Part shown: piece after piece, positions 40,637-49,430 of the stretch
Layout: every line of letters begins with the position of its first letter
Numbering within the stretch: position 1 is the stretch's first letter
Source: Sphingobacteriaceae bacterium
GTDB taxonomy: Bacteria; Bacteroidota; Bacteroidia; B-17B0; Aurantibacillaceae
Assembly (NCBI GenBank): GCA_947480015.1
Contig: CANKBS010000016.1
Location: 28,188 to 92,187, forward strand
DNA: 64,000 nucleotides
Direction of reading: 5' to 3'
The notes under the pieces: model-generated
The model's database searches: none
The model's input: only the letters and a program-made list of their open reading frames with translations
Told to the model about the DNA's origin: nothing
Position numbers and translations under genes: made by a program

Positions 40637-41837
40637 GCAAGAGATCTTTATAAAACTGAACCAATTTAGAAACCACTTCAAAATTGTCAAACTCCCTTCT
40701 GGCAAAGTCAGCAGCGTTTTTTTCTAAGTTATGACGAAGTTCATCCTGCTTAAGCAGCGCAATAACAGTTTGTGAAAATTCGGCTGCCGAATCGGCAATG
40801 AGTATGTTTTTTTTGTCGGTATATATTATACCTTCTGCTCCAATAGTGGTGCTTACAATGGCTTTACCGTGCGCCATGCCTTCAATAATTTTGATGCGCA
40901 GACCACTGCCCGACCAAAGTGGGACAACCATAATTTGATGCTGCTGAAAAAAAGCTTTACCATTTTCTACATTCTCAACAATCATCACATTGGGACGGGT
41001 AATGTGAAAAAACTCCAACGGCATGCCTCTACCAGCAATGATAAATTTGGCTTCCGGCACAGCTTTATGAATATCTTCCCAACAATGTGTGAGAAACCAT
41101 GTTGCAGCCTCCTGATTGGGTAACCAATCCATTGAACCAAAATAAAAAATGGTTTTGGCCTTTTCAACCACCTCTAATTTAAGTTGATACTCTTTTACAT
41201 CAACACCTGTAATGCAGGCAAAAAGGGGTTTTTTAAATCCCAGTTTTTTAAATTCGTCTTCGTCGGTTTTGGTAATGGGTACAATGGCATCTACTTTCGA
41301 CATCACCTCGAGCTCAAATTTTTTGAGTCGTTTGTTTTGCAGACTTAAGTATATTTTTTTGGTATTAAATTTTTCGTGAATGATATGCCTGCGCCAGATA
41401 AAATGCTCCACATTATGAGCGCGGAGTACAATTTTAGCATTGCTGTATTTTTTTATGGTGTCAATGTAAACACCCATAAATAAACCTTCCAATTGGATGA
41501 GATCGTATGTGTTTTGACTTAATAATTCGATGAGTTTGGTCTTAAATTCTTTAAAATAAAAGCGTGACACAAAATAAGAACGATCGCTGAACAAATTAAG
41601 AAATGCCCCGCACAGAGAGGTATTGGTGTTTTTATACACCGAGGTGTACTGACTTTTTTCTTTAAAATCCTGCGGGATCCCGGTATCGGGTTTAAAGTGT
41701 TTTTTGGTATTAATGGTAAGCAGGTGCAATTTAGTGTGATTGCCAATTAAACCTTTGGCCATGTTATAAATGGCTATGCTGCTTCCATCATTAGCCGGGA
41801 AAGGTGCTTTGTTACTTATTTGCAGAATACTAAACAC
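40629..41837 (-). CDS. Family 4 glycosyltransferase
   Basis: 402 aa starting at GTG 41837, overlapping the LptF/G-like gene stop by 8 bp. GT-B fold: N-terminal domain ISNKAPFPANDGSSIAIYNM, AHNVEHFIWRRH; C-terminal donor domain FYFGSMDWLPNQEAATWFL, FIIAGRGMP, VVPLWSGSGLRIKIIEGMAHGKAIVSTTIGAEGI in two blocks with the E-x7-E type motif. Transfers a nucleotide-sugar residue onto LPS or capsule. Sugar unknown. Confidence 0.85.
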   Translation of the reverse strand: MFSILQISNKAPFPANDGSSIAIYNMAKGLIGNHTKLHLLTINTKKHFKPDTGIPQDFKEKSQYTSVYKNTNTSLCGAFLNLFSDRSYFVSRFYFKEFKTKLIELLSQNTYDLIQLEGLFMGVYIDTIKKYSNAKIVLRAHNVEHFIWRRHIIHEKFNTKKIYLSLQNKRLKKFELEVMSKVDAIVPITKTDEDEFKKLGFKKPLFACITGVDVKEYQLKLEVVEKAKTIFYFGSMDWLPNQEAATWFLTHCWEDIHKAVPEAKFIIAGRGMPLEFFHITRPNVMIVENVENGKAFFQQHQIMVVPLWSGSGLRIKIIEGMAHGKAIVSTTIGAEGIIYTDKKNILIADSAAEFSQTVIALLKQDELRHNLEKNAADFARREFDNFEVVSKLVQFYKDLLHV

Positions 41838-43260
41838 CCTTTTTTTTATTAAAAAGTTTATTGATCAAAGAATAATACACAGTGATATCAAAGATGACAG
41901 AATCTTTGGCAGCTTTGGTGGTGAGAAAAATGCTGATGGGCAAAAAAATCACCAGTGGCATCCAAAGCGCTTGCCAGGGGGGCAAAATCTCATCGATTGC
42001 CAATTGCATAAACACTTCGGTTAAAATATAATAGGCCAGAAAAAACATAACCGACACAATGACCGGCAAACCGAGTCCGCCTTTTTTAATAATGGCTCCC
42101 AAAGGAGCACCTACAAAGAAAAGTATGATGCAAGCAAAACACACCACAATCTTTTTGTGCCATTCCATAAGGAACTGCACAATTTGTTCTTTATCAGCGG
42201 CAATACCCGAGTTGTAATTTTCGAGATTGGTAGCATTGGTGCGGCAGAGGTTAAGTGCATTTTGAATGGCCGTATTAAACTGATCGGTGGTTAAACTGTC
42301 GTAAAACTGCCTGACATCCATGTGAGGGAATTCGTTTTTTACTTTAATGATGGAAGAAGTTCTTGAGTAGAAATAAGTGCCAGCCTGTACTTCAAGGGTA
42401 TTGATGCGTCGTTTTAATACCCTTTGTGTGGAATCTACTACTGAATCGAGTTGCCATACATTCAGCATTTCACCGTGCCCTTTAAATAACTCTTCATTGG
42501 TGCGTTTTAATTTAAAATCTTCCAAAGGAATATTTACCTGTAATTGTTTATAAACTAATTGTGACAGTGATTTTTTATTCGGATCGTTGGCATCAGCTAC
42601 CTCTGCATATCGGTTCCCATCTCTTAAAATAAGAACTAAAGCCGAGGTATCAGAGGTGGTTGTGATCTTGCCGGTTTTGGAATACATCTGCACATTATTA
42701 CCTTGATGGCTGCTGTGATCGTAAATGTAAACATCGTGTAAAATTTCTTTGTTCTTCGATTTTTTTCCAACCCTAATACTATAATTATCCACTTTATTGT
42801 AAAAGATACCTTCTTTAATGTTTACCGTGGGCTTCTTCTGTCGGATATCATAAAGCAGAGATGTTGATTTTAGATGCACCACCGGTAAAATAAAATTATT
42901 AAATAAAAAGGTAATTCCTGCTAAGACAAGAATAAACACGAATACCGCTTTCATGATCTTAAAAAGTGAAAGTCCAGATGATTTCATAGCCGCCAATTCG
43001 TAGCTTTCGGCCATATTGCCAAAACTCATGATAGAAGCTAAAAGTACAGCTAATGGAATACACTGAGGAATAATGGTAATCCAGGCATATCCAAATAGCT
43101 TTAATAAATCGGTGGTTTTAAGCCCTTTGCCAATAAAATCGTCGAGATAGGTAATGACAATTTGTACTAAAAACAACAGAAAAACACTAATAAATAATGT
43201 AGCAAAAAAGGGCGGTAAAAACGATCTTAACGTGAGTGTATGTAGTTTTTTCAAAGACAC
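41830..43260 (-). CDS. LptF/LptG family LPS export permease
   Basis: 476 aa starting at GTG 43260. Six transmembrane helices: two before (about 15-35, 55-95) and more after (about 370-460) a large periplasmic beta-jellyroll region (about 120-350), the LptF/G layout. Marks: RSFLPPFFATLFISVFLLFLVQ, PLAVLLASIMSFGNMAESYELAAMKSSGLSL in blocks, FFVGAPLGAIIKKGGLGLPV. It forms the membrane part of the ABC pump extracting LPS. Start of a three-gene run with the two glycosyltransferases, upstream of the OstA-like gene. Confidence 0.85.
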   Translation of the reverse strand: MSLKKLHTLTLRSFLPPFFATLFISVFLLFLVQIVITYLDDFIGKGLKTTDLLKLFGYAWITIIPQCIPLAVLLASIMSFGNMAESYELAAMKSSGLSLFKIMKAVFVFILVLAGITFLFNNFILPVVHLKSTSLLYDIRQKKPTVNIKEGIFYNKVDNYSIRVGKKSKNKEILHDVYIYDHSSHQGNNVQMYSKTGKITTTSDTSALVLILRDGNRYAEVADANDPNKKSLSQLVYKQLQVNIPLEDFKLKRTNEELFKGHGEMLNVWQLDSVVDSTQRVLKRRINTLEVQAGTYFYSRTSSIIKVKNEFPHMDVRQFYDSLTTDQFNTAIQNALNLCRTNATNLENYNSGIAADKEQIVQFLMEWHKKIVVCFACIILFFVGAPLGAIIKKGGLGLPVIVSVMFFLAYYILTEVFMQLAIDEILPPWQALWMPLVIFLPISIFLTTKAAKDSVIFDITVYYSLINKLFNKKKGV

Positions 43261-43322
43261 AATTTCGTGTATAAAAATACATTTAATTGCTTAATTTAAT
43301 TTATAAATTAAACAATCTTTGT

Positions 43323-43330
43323 TATTTTTG
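43323..43330 (+). promoter_or_regulatory. -7 promoter element for the GT2 gene
   Basis: TATTTTTG matches TAnnTTTG and lies 6 nt before ATG 43337. A TTG at 43319 in frame with the gene lies upstream of it and is not used as start. Confidence 0.4.
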
Positions 43331-43336
43331 TTGAAT

Positions 43337-44086
43337 ATGATTAATGGAAAAAAAATAGTGGCGGTTCTGCCTGCTTACAATGCAGCGCTCACTTTAAAGA
43401 AGACTTATGAGGAAATTCCTTTTGATATAGTAGATGATGTGGTGTTGGTGGATGATCATAGTAAAGACAACACCTCAGAAGTAGCTAAAGAGATTGGGAT
43501 AAAACATGTCATTCGTCACGAAGTAAATAAAGGGTATGGCGGAAATCAAAAAACCTGTTATGACACGGCTATGGCCCTTGGGGCAGACATTGTGATTATG
43601 CTTCACCCCGATTATCAGTACACACCAAAACTCATACAAAGTTTAAGTTACCTGATTGCCAATGATCTTTATCCGGTAGCTTTTGGATCACGCATTTTAG
43701 GCAAAGGAGCCTTAAAAGGCGGTATGCCCATGTACAAATACATTTTTAACCGTTTACTCACGTTTACACAAAACGTTCTCATTAATCAAAAATTATCCGA
43801 ATATCATACCGGTTACAGAGCTTTTTCAAAAGAAGTGATCCAAAAAATCAATTATCATGCTAATTCGGATGATTTTGTTTTTGATAATCAAATGATTTCT
43901 CAAATCTTTTATGCCGGATTTGATATCGCTGAAGTAACCTGCCCAACCAAATATTTTCCGGAGGCCAGTTCAATCAATTTCAGAAGAAGTATGAAATACG
44001 GTTTAGGTGTTTTGGGTGTTTCCTTCAATCATTTTTTTAATAAGATAGGATTAGCAAAGTCTGAGATTTATAAAACAAAAAATTAA
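43337..44086 (+). CDS. Family 2 glycosyltransferase (dolichol-phosphate-mannose-synthase-like)
   Basis: 249 aa from ATG 43337. GT-A marks: IVAVLPAYNAALTLKKTYEEI, VVLVDDHSKDNTSEVA, IRHEVNKGYGGNQKTCYD, VIMLHPDYQY (DxD position reads HPD), FGSRILGKGALKGGMP, SEYHTGYRAFSKEV, FDNQMI. It belongs to the DPM1-like group that loads sugars on polyprenyl phosphate or directly on acceptors. No C-terminal membrane helices. Divergent from lptF/G-like gene and 3 bp before the pRiA4b-ORF3-like gene. Confidence 0.85.
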   Translation: MINGKKIVAVLPAYNAALTLKKTYEEIPFDIVDDVVLVDDHSKDNTSEVAKEIGIKHVIRHEVNKGYGGNQKTCYDTAMALGADIVIMLHPDYQYTPKLIQSLSYLIANDLYPVAFGSRILGKGALKGGMPMYKYIFNRLLTFTQNVLINQKLSEYHTGYRAFSKEVIQKINYHANSDDFVFDNQMISQIFYAGFDIAEVTCPTKYFPEASSINFRRSMKYGLGVLGVSFNHFFNKIGLAKSEIYKTKN

Positions 44087-44089
44087 AAA

Positions 44090-44758
44090 ATGTCGATATA
44101 TCGTTTTAAGGTTTTTCTGGAAGATAATGAGGACGTTTTCCGTGACATTGACATCAAGGTAGCTCAAACCTTTGAACAATTTCACGGCATTATTCAGGAG
44201 GCCTTTAAATTTGATGCCAAACACGCCGCTGCTTTTTTTGTGAGTGACGATTACTGGCGTAAGGGTCAGGAAATCACTTTACGTAAAGAAGATTTGCCTT
44301 TAGAAGAAGAAGAGATTCGCGAAAAAGTAGATCCTAAAAAATTAATGGCCGATACCAAAATCGGTAAATACATCGAGCAACCGCATCAACGTTTTGTTTA
44401 TGTGTTTGATCCAAATGTGCAATGGACCTTCTTAATTGAGATGATGAAAATTGCCGATGAAAATAAAAAACTAAGCTACCCGGCCATTGTAAAAAGTTTT
44501 GGAACAGCGCCAAAACAATACAAACAAATTAACATGGCGAAGGAAGAATTAAGCGCTGATATGGCGATGGCGGCTTTGTTGAATGATCCTGAGTTGGACG
44601 AAGAAGAAATCTTCAAAGCCATTGATGGCGCTGAAGAAGGTGTAGAGGAAGAAGACATCAACAGTTTGGAAGGGGAAGAAGGCGAAGAAGAAGAATTGGA
44701 AGATCCGGAAGAAGATAGCGCTGAAGACTTTATGGGCGATGAAGAAGAAGAACGTTAA
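44090..44758 (+). CDS. pRiA4b ORF-3-like protein with acidic tail
   Basis: 222 aa. N-terminal half matches the plasmid pRiA4b ORF-3/IS1096 passenger family (YRFKVFLEDNEDVFRDIDI, TFEQFHGIIQEAFKFD, HAAAFFVSDDYW, FVYVFDPNVQWTFLIEM). The last 60 residues are almost entirely Glu/Asp (EEEDINSLEGEEGEEEELED). Despite the family name it looks chromosomal and conserved in Bacteroidota. Function unknown. Overlaps the convergent gene at 44755 by 4 bp. Confidence 0.75.
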   Translation: MSIYRFKVFLEDNEDVFRDIDIKVAQTFEQFHGIIQEAFKFDAKHAAAFFVSDDYWRKGQEITLRKEDLPLEEEEIREKVDPKKLMADTKIGKYIEQPHQRFVYVFDPNVQWTFLIEMMKIADENKKLSYPAIVKSFGTAPKQYKQINMAKEELSADMAMAALLNDPELDEEEIFKAIDGAEEGVEEEDINSLEGEEGEEEELEDPEEDSAEDFMGDEEEER

Positions 44759-45279
44759 GGTTTCTTCTCTTTTTCATTTAAATCCTCAAAATTAATATCT
44801 AGAATTTTAATCACTGTTTTTTTATTAAAGTGGATGCGTTTAATCCGTGCTGCCTTTATAAGTAAACCCGTGCTTAGCATGGCAGCCGACATATAAGCTG
44901 CTGTAGGACTAAATACAGGATGAGTTTCGATAATTAAATTATTAAGGCTGTTGAGTGAAATAAAACCAACGCCACCCATTAAAAAAAGGCTTTGAAAAGT
45001 AGCCAGCAAGTGGTTGGTTCTGGTGAAGCGAATGCCTTTTAATTCGTCCAGTTTAACCTGGGTTTCATTTTCGAATATGAGCGTGCTATCTTTCATGCCA
45101 ACGACTCTCTTTCGTTGATAATGCCTGTTACCTATGCCTTTATATTCGATCACATCTCCAGTGTTAATTCTAATACTTTTTGTTGCAAAGTGGCCATAAT
45201 TGATGCGCAAATAACCTTTGCTTTGTGCCTTGTTAAAGCCAAGAACTAGAATAAAAACTATGAAACAACCCAGACGCAT
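44755..45279 (-). CDS. Exported or membrane hypothetical protein
   Basis: 174 aa. Signal peptide 1-21 (ends KAQSKG). Mature N-terminal part is a small beta domain (INTGDVIEYKGIGNRHYQRK, MKDSTLIFENETQVKLDELKGI). Two hydrophobic segments follow (LATFQSLFLMGGVGFISL, TAAYMSAAMLSTGLLI), and a basic C-terminus. Similar exported proteins are frequent in Bacteroidota. No function known. Confidence 0.6.
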   Translation of the reverse strand: MRLGCFIVFILVLGFNKAQSKGYLRINYGHFATKSIRINTGDVIEYKGIGNRHYQRKRVVGMKDSTLIFENETQVKLDELKGIRFTRTNHLLATFQSLFLMGGVGFISLNSLNNLIIETHPVFSPTAAYMSAAMLSTGLLIKAARIKRIHFNKKTVIKILDINFEDLNEKEKKP

Positions 45280-45320
45280 AAGTAATTAGATAAAACACGA
45301 ACAAAAATTGTATGGCAAAC

Positions 45321-46787
45321 TTATTTTAGGAGTTTTAATCGTTTAAAGACCTTATTCACTTCTTCAATGGTTTTATAACGGATATTCATCAGTGAAAATA
45401 CAATTACAGTTATACTGAAACCTATCAAACTTTTAACAACGGCATGCAAACTTGAAGGTAATAATAAAATAGGAATGACACAGGCTAATACAGAAATAAA
45501 AATGTATGCGGTGTGTTTGGTAAATGGTTGCATTTTAAAACGAATAAGGATATAAATGTATTTTAAAAAATTAAATGTCCCAATGGCAATTAATGTGGCC
45601 ATGGCGGCACCCGAAATACCAAAAGGAGCAATGAGTAGGTTGTTAGCAATAAAAGAAACTCCAATTAAAATAAACAGAAAAATAGATGCCGCAAAATATT
45701 TATGTGAGAAGAGAATTACTGAAGAATTTACGCCCGTTAATAGATTAAATAATGAGGAAAATGAAATAATATAAAAGGCGATTTTACCCAGTTCATATTC
45801 GGCTGGTAAAAACATAAAAATAAGATCAATACTGGCCCACAATAAACAAAATAAAAATCCGCCTATGAAAAACATATAGCGACTGCTCATTTCGTAGATT
45901 TTGGACACTTCAGCGACATCACGGACGTTCCATGCATGGGCGATTTTAGGCTGTGCAATGCGATCGAGACTATTAAATGGAATTTCCATAATGGCACACA
46001 TCATTACACTGGTTGCATAAATACCCACCATGTTTGCATTAAAAAAATGCCCAACCATTAGTTGATCAATAAACTTAATTCCCAAGGAGGCAAAGGCTGT
46101 TACCATCATTAATAAACCAAAAAAGATAATTTCTTTTAATGGCAGGGTTTTGAAAAAGGACCAATCGATTTTTAAACTAACCGATTTATGGTAAACAAGA
46201 TATCCGATGAGCAAAATTAATTGGATTAAAAAAACACCCATGTAAGAAAATATAAGAATATCTTTTGAGATAAGTTGGTAATGATAAAGAATAACCAGAA
46301 CCAACTGCCCTACCCGTGTAAATATGTCGGTTAAAAATACCGTGAAACTGGTTTTTAATAAGGAAGAGGAATAAAGACTATAAGCTGAAATGAGTGACAG
46401 CACATAGGCAAAAACAATGGCTTCGTTAAAATACGAAGGGAATTCGGGCGATTTTTGATAATAAGACTCAAAAAAATGTTTGTTTAAATACAAGGTTATG
46501 CCTATTAACAAGGCTCCCAAGGAGGCAATTAAAAAAATAAGTGAAAAAAAACCATGATGCCTGCTTGTCTCATCTTTAATCTTAGGAAAGAAACGCATGG
46601 TAATACTGCCAATACCCAAAGGCATCACAACGGCTGCCATCCAAGAGAAAGAATAAAGTAATCGTAATAAGCCAATATCAGAAGAAGATATTAAATGTGG
46701 TTGAATATAAATGATTAAAAAACCAAGTCCCGCACCGATATAACTTAGGAAGGTGTTATTAATACTCTGTTTTTTAATTTCTCCCAT
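45321..46787 (-). CDS. Polysaccharide flippase (Wzx/MOP superfamily)
   Basis: 488 aa with 14 predicted transmembrane helices. Start MGEIKKQSINNTFLSYIGAGLGFLIIYIQPHLI is typical of Bacteroidota oligosaccharide flippases, with SSDIGLLRLLYSFSWMAAVVMPLGI and FGLLMMVTAFASLGIKFIDQLMVGHFF downstream. It would flip lipid-linked O-antigen or capsule units. Next to an FkbM methyltransferase and a GT4, so part of a surface glycan region. Confidence 0.85.
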   Translation of the reverse strand: MGEIKKQSINNTFLSYIGAGLGFLIIYIQPHLISSSDIGLLRLLYSFSWMAAVVMPLGIGSITMRFFPKIKDETSRHHGFFSLIFLIASLGALLIGITLYLNKHFFESYYQKSPEFPSYFNEAIVFAYVLSLISAYSLYSSSLLKTSFTVFLTDIFTRVGQLVLVILYHYQLISKDILIFSYMGVFLIQLILLIGYLVYHKSVSLKIDWSFFKTLPLKEIIFFGLLMMVTAFASLGIKFIDQLMVGHFFNANMVGIYATSVMMCAIMEIPFNSLDRIAQPKIAHAWNVRDVAEVSKIYEMSSRYMFFIGGFLFCLLWASIDLIFMFLPAEYELGKIAFYIISFSSLFNLLTGVNSSVILFSHKYFAASIFLFILIGVSFIANNLLIAPFGISGAAMATLIAIGTFNFLKYIYILIRFKMQPFTKHTAYIFISVLACVIPILLLPSSLHAVVKSLIGFSITVIVFSLMNIRYKTIEEVNKVFKRLKLLK

Positions 46788-46902
46788 TCGTTAATAAAAT
46801 ATCCATGAGTTTAAATTCTTTTGTGATCTATTAAATTTCAACAAAAATCCAAAGCATCTTCCTTTTTGCTTTTCCTTAAAACTAAGGTATTTACCCCTTA
46901 AA

Positions 46903-47802
46903 TTAAACTACAAATTTTTCAATTAGTGATTTTTTTTCATTTGGAATTAAATAATAATCCACAAATATCGATTCGTTATTCAAAAATGTTTCAACTAATT
47001 GTAATCCCTTATCAGTAGCCCTATAGTACAAGTAGTCATATTGATTAAGAATTGATTCCAGTTCGTTTTCGATCTGATTTTTGAGAATTTCGCATTGAAT
47101 TATCGGACGGTGTTCGCGTAAAACGAGGCTTGAACCAGAAAGAACGTGATGTTCATTAGCCTCGGTATCTAATTTTATTAAGTCAATTTTTATGTTTCCG
47201 AGTTGTTCTTTTACAAAATTATCGAGCGTATTAATTTCCACTTCAAAATGAGCCTTGCTTCTGGCTCCGGATTGTGATTGGCTTAGTCCACCGTCACCTG
47301 TTAATTGAGGTAGATTTTTAAACTTAGGATTAACAATGGAATAAAAAGTTGCATTTCCACTATGAGATGAGAGTGCCAATTGTTGAGGATAAATAGTTGT
47401 GAAATTATTTAGTCTGATATTCTCAACCAAATAAGAAAAGGCTGAAGGCATAGGCTCAAATGCGTATACATGGATGTTTTTATTTTTTATGCTACTGGCC
47501 AGTAATGAATAGTAGCCAATATTAGACCCAATATCAAAAAAAACATTCGAATTCTTTGCCAATTCACAAAAAATTCTTACCGAATTAAATTCGAAGCCTT
47601 CAATGTTATCCCAAAAAACCTTTTTAGAAAACCAACTTGTAGGGTTTGTACTTATTTTAAAAGGAGGCACATCATTACCTTTAGCAATAAAAACGCCGTT
47701 TATAGGAAACTTGAACCTTTCGGGAATTAATTTTGAAAAGGGTTTAAAACAAGTTCTTAGAAAACTATTTATACTTTTGTTGTAAATTATAGAAAATTTC
47801 AT
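46903..47802 (-). CDS. FkbM family methyltransferase
   Basis: 299 aa. SAM-binding marks: FFDIGSNIGYYSLLASSI (motif I), VYAFEPMPSAFSYLVENI (acidic motif II), KIDLIKLDTEANEHHVLSG, and PIIQCEI. FkbM enzymes O-methylate sugars in surface polysaccharides. Its start codon lies 2 bp from the divergent GT4 start, so promoters must lie inside coding sequence, or the true start is a little downstream. Confidence 0.85.
   Translation of the reverse strand: MKFSIIYNKSINSFLRTCFKPFSKLIPERFKFPINGVFIAKGNDVPPFKISTNPTSWFSKKVFWDNIEGFEFNSVRIFCELAKNSNVFFDIGSNIGYYSLLASSIKNKNIHVYAFEPMPSAFSYLVENIRLNNFTTIYPQQLALSSHSGNATFYSIVNPKFKNLPQLTGDGGLSQSQSGARSKAHFEVEINTLDNFVKEQLGNIKIDLIKLDTEANEHHVLSGSSLVLREHRPIIQCEILKNQIENELESILNQYDYLYYRATDKGLQLVETFLNNESIFVDYYLIPNEKKSLIEKFVV
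47772..47779 (+). promoter_or_regulatory. -7 promoter element for the GT4 gene, inside the fkbM-like ORF
   Basis: TACTTTTG fits TAnnTTTG and places the transcript start about 20 nt before ATG 47805. It overlaps codons about 8-10 of the divergent methyltransferase. Confidence 0.4.
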
Positions 47803-47804
47803 TT

Positions 47805-48932
47805 ATGAGTCCGAACTCTATTTTATTCTTCACTTATTGGTACCCAAACAAAAATAATAAAAGTTTTGGGATATTTGTAAAAAGGCATGTTCAGTCCGTA
47901 AATATAGATAATAATCCCGTAGTTCTTTCCTTAAATATTACTAAAGGAAAGGCCTTTTTTAAAAAAAACAAGCTAGTTTTTACCGACGAAAATGGTGTTG
48001 AAACGCATCAAATTACTTTAGTTTCCCGATTTTACAAAGTACTTTATATCCTGTTGCCATTTCATTATTTCTTGCTTAAAAATTACATAAAACGTGAATT
48101 GCTTACCAAGCATACATTTGAAATACTTCATTCGAATATAATTTTTCCTTGTGGAATTGTGGGTAATCGGTTAGCCAGGAAATTTAATTTGAAACATGTC
48201 ATATCTGAACATTGGACAAAGTTGGATAAATTTTTTACAGTTAATGCCTACGCATTTTTCGGGAAACAGGCATTACATAAAGCGAATGCCATCACCTGCG
48301 TTTCAAAACAACTAGAGGGGACATTAAAAAAGTATACCACAAATAGTTCACTGGTTATTATCCCAAATGTGATTGAGTCGAATGAATTTTATTTTGACCC
48401 AAGTATAGTAAAAAACGCAGTGTTTACCTTTATTGGCGTGGCGAATTGGGCGCAGCATAAAAATCCATTTTACTTTCTCAATGCTTTAAACGAGCTTGTT
48501 ATCGAAAAAAAACTCGGGCCCTTTAAATTAGTGTTGATAGGAGAAGGAGAACAATTAAATAGAATTAAAGAAAAAAACTACTTATTTAACATTGAATACA
48601 AAGGGATTTTAAGTGGTTCTGAAATTTGTACTGAGTTAAACAAAAGTCACGTTTTTTTACATGGCTCTGATTTCGAGACTTTTTCGGTTGTAATGGCAGA
48701 GGCCTTGATGTGTGGATTGCCCTGCGTCTTGAGTCCGGTTGGAATTGCCAATGACGTAATTAATGATCAAAATGGCTTTGTGACAAATAATACCCATGCC
48801 GATTGGAAAGAGAAAATAGTCAAGTCTTATCAAGCTAAGTACGACAGCAAACTAATATCCGATCAATTAAAAAACAAATTTGATCTTAAAACGATAGCTT
48901 CTTTATTCAATAAACTTTACGCTAGTTTGTGA
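47805..48932 (+). CDS. Family 4 glycosyltransferase
   Basis: 375 aa. N-terminal ILFFTYWYPNKNNKSFGIFVKRH is the classical GT4 start; ISEHWTK, AITCVSKQLEGTLKK, VIIPNVIE, FTFIGVANWAQHKNP, LVLIGEGEQL and FLHGSDFETFSVVMAEALMCG with the E-x7-E motif complete the GT-B fold. It transfers a sugar during surface polysaccharide synthesis. Neighbour of the methyltransferase and flippase. Confidence 0.85.
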   Translation: MSPNSILFFTYWYPNKNNKSFGIFVKRHVQSVNIDNNPVVLSLNITKGKAFFKKNKLVFTDENGVETHQITLVSRFYKVLYILLPFHYFLLKNYIKRELLTKHTFEILHSNIIFPCGIVGNRLARKFNLKHVISEHWTKLDKFFTVNAYAFFGKQALHKANAITCVSKQLEGTLKKYTTNSSLVIIPNVIESNEFYFDPSIVKNAVFTFIGVANWAQHKNPFYFLNALNELVIEKKLGPFKLVLIGEGEQLNRIKEKNYLFNIEYKGILSGSEICTELNKSHVFLHGSDFETFSVVMAEALMCGLPCVLSPVGIANDVINDQNGFVTNNTHADWKEKIVKSYQAKYDSKLISDQLKNKFDLKTIASLFNKLYASL

Positions 48933-49003
48933 GCCATTATGGGTTAGGTCTCAAAGATAAGAGTCAACTTTGGCACTTTCTGTTAGATAGTAATCTTGGA
49001 GAA

Positions 49004-49303
49004 TTAATTCATGATGAGATCGGGAAAAGAAACCCTGGCTGAATCGTAAAAAGCTAATTCGTGTATGGAGATTTTGATGAAGCGGATAATTGGAAAGGTG
49101 CTTAAAATATCCATCACTTCTGTTTCATTTTTTGCTTCAATAAATGCCCAAACATTTTTTCTATCCATATCTAATGAATAACTCAACACAATGCGTTTCT
49201 CCATTAAGCGGTTTATGACTTCCCTTTGTTTTGGGATTAAATCATAAAATTGTTTAGAGAAAACATCCGGCAAAATAATATGAACATAAAAAGCGTTTTT
49301 CAT
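49004..49303 (-). CDS. Muconolactone-isomerase-like small protein
   Basis: 99 aa ferredoxin-like dimeric alpha-beta barrel fold (FYVHIILPDVFSKQFYDLI, QREVINRLMEKRIVLSYSLD, VWAFIEAKNETEVMDILSTFP). It resembles muconolactone delta-isomerase or YciI-like proteins. Without a catabolic neighbourhood its reaction is unclear. Confidence 0.65.
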   Translation of the reverse strand: MKNAFYVHIILPDVFSKQFYDLIPKQREVINRLMEKRIVLSYSLDMDRKNVWAFIEAKNETEVMDILSTFPIIRFIKISIHELAFYDSARVSFPDLIMN

Positions 49304-49430
49304 ATTAAACCAAAGTTAAACTAAAAAGCGGGCAGTTTTACTTGAATATGAGAAAAGTCACTTTATGTGGCTGTTGATAAAAAAAACCAGGCAATCGTCT
49401 TACCTATTTTTGCTGGAAACTATAAGGTTT

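Noticed and set aside
44090..44758. Insertion-sequence remnant suggested by the IS1096 passenger family name
   Set aside because: No transposase or terminal repeats nearby; the gene has normal context and codon use.
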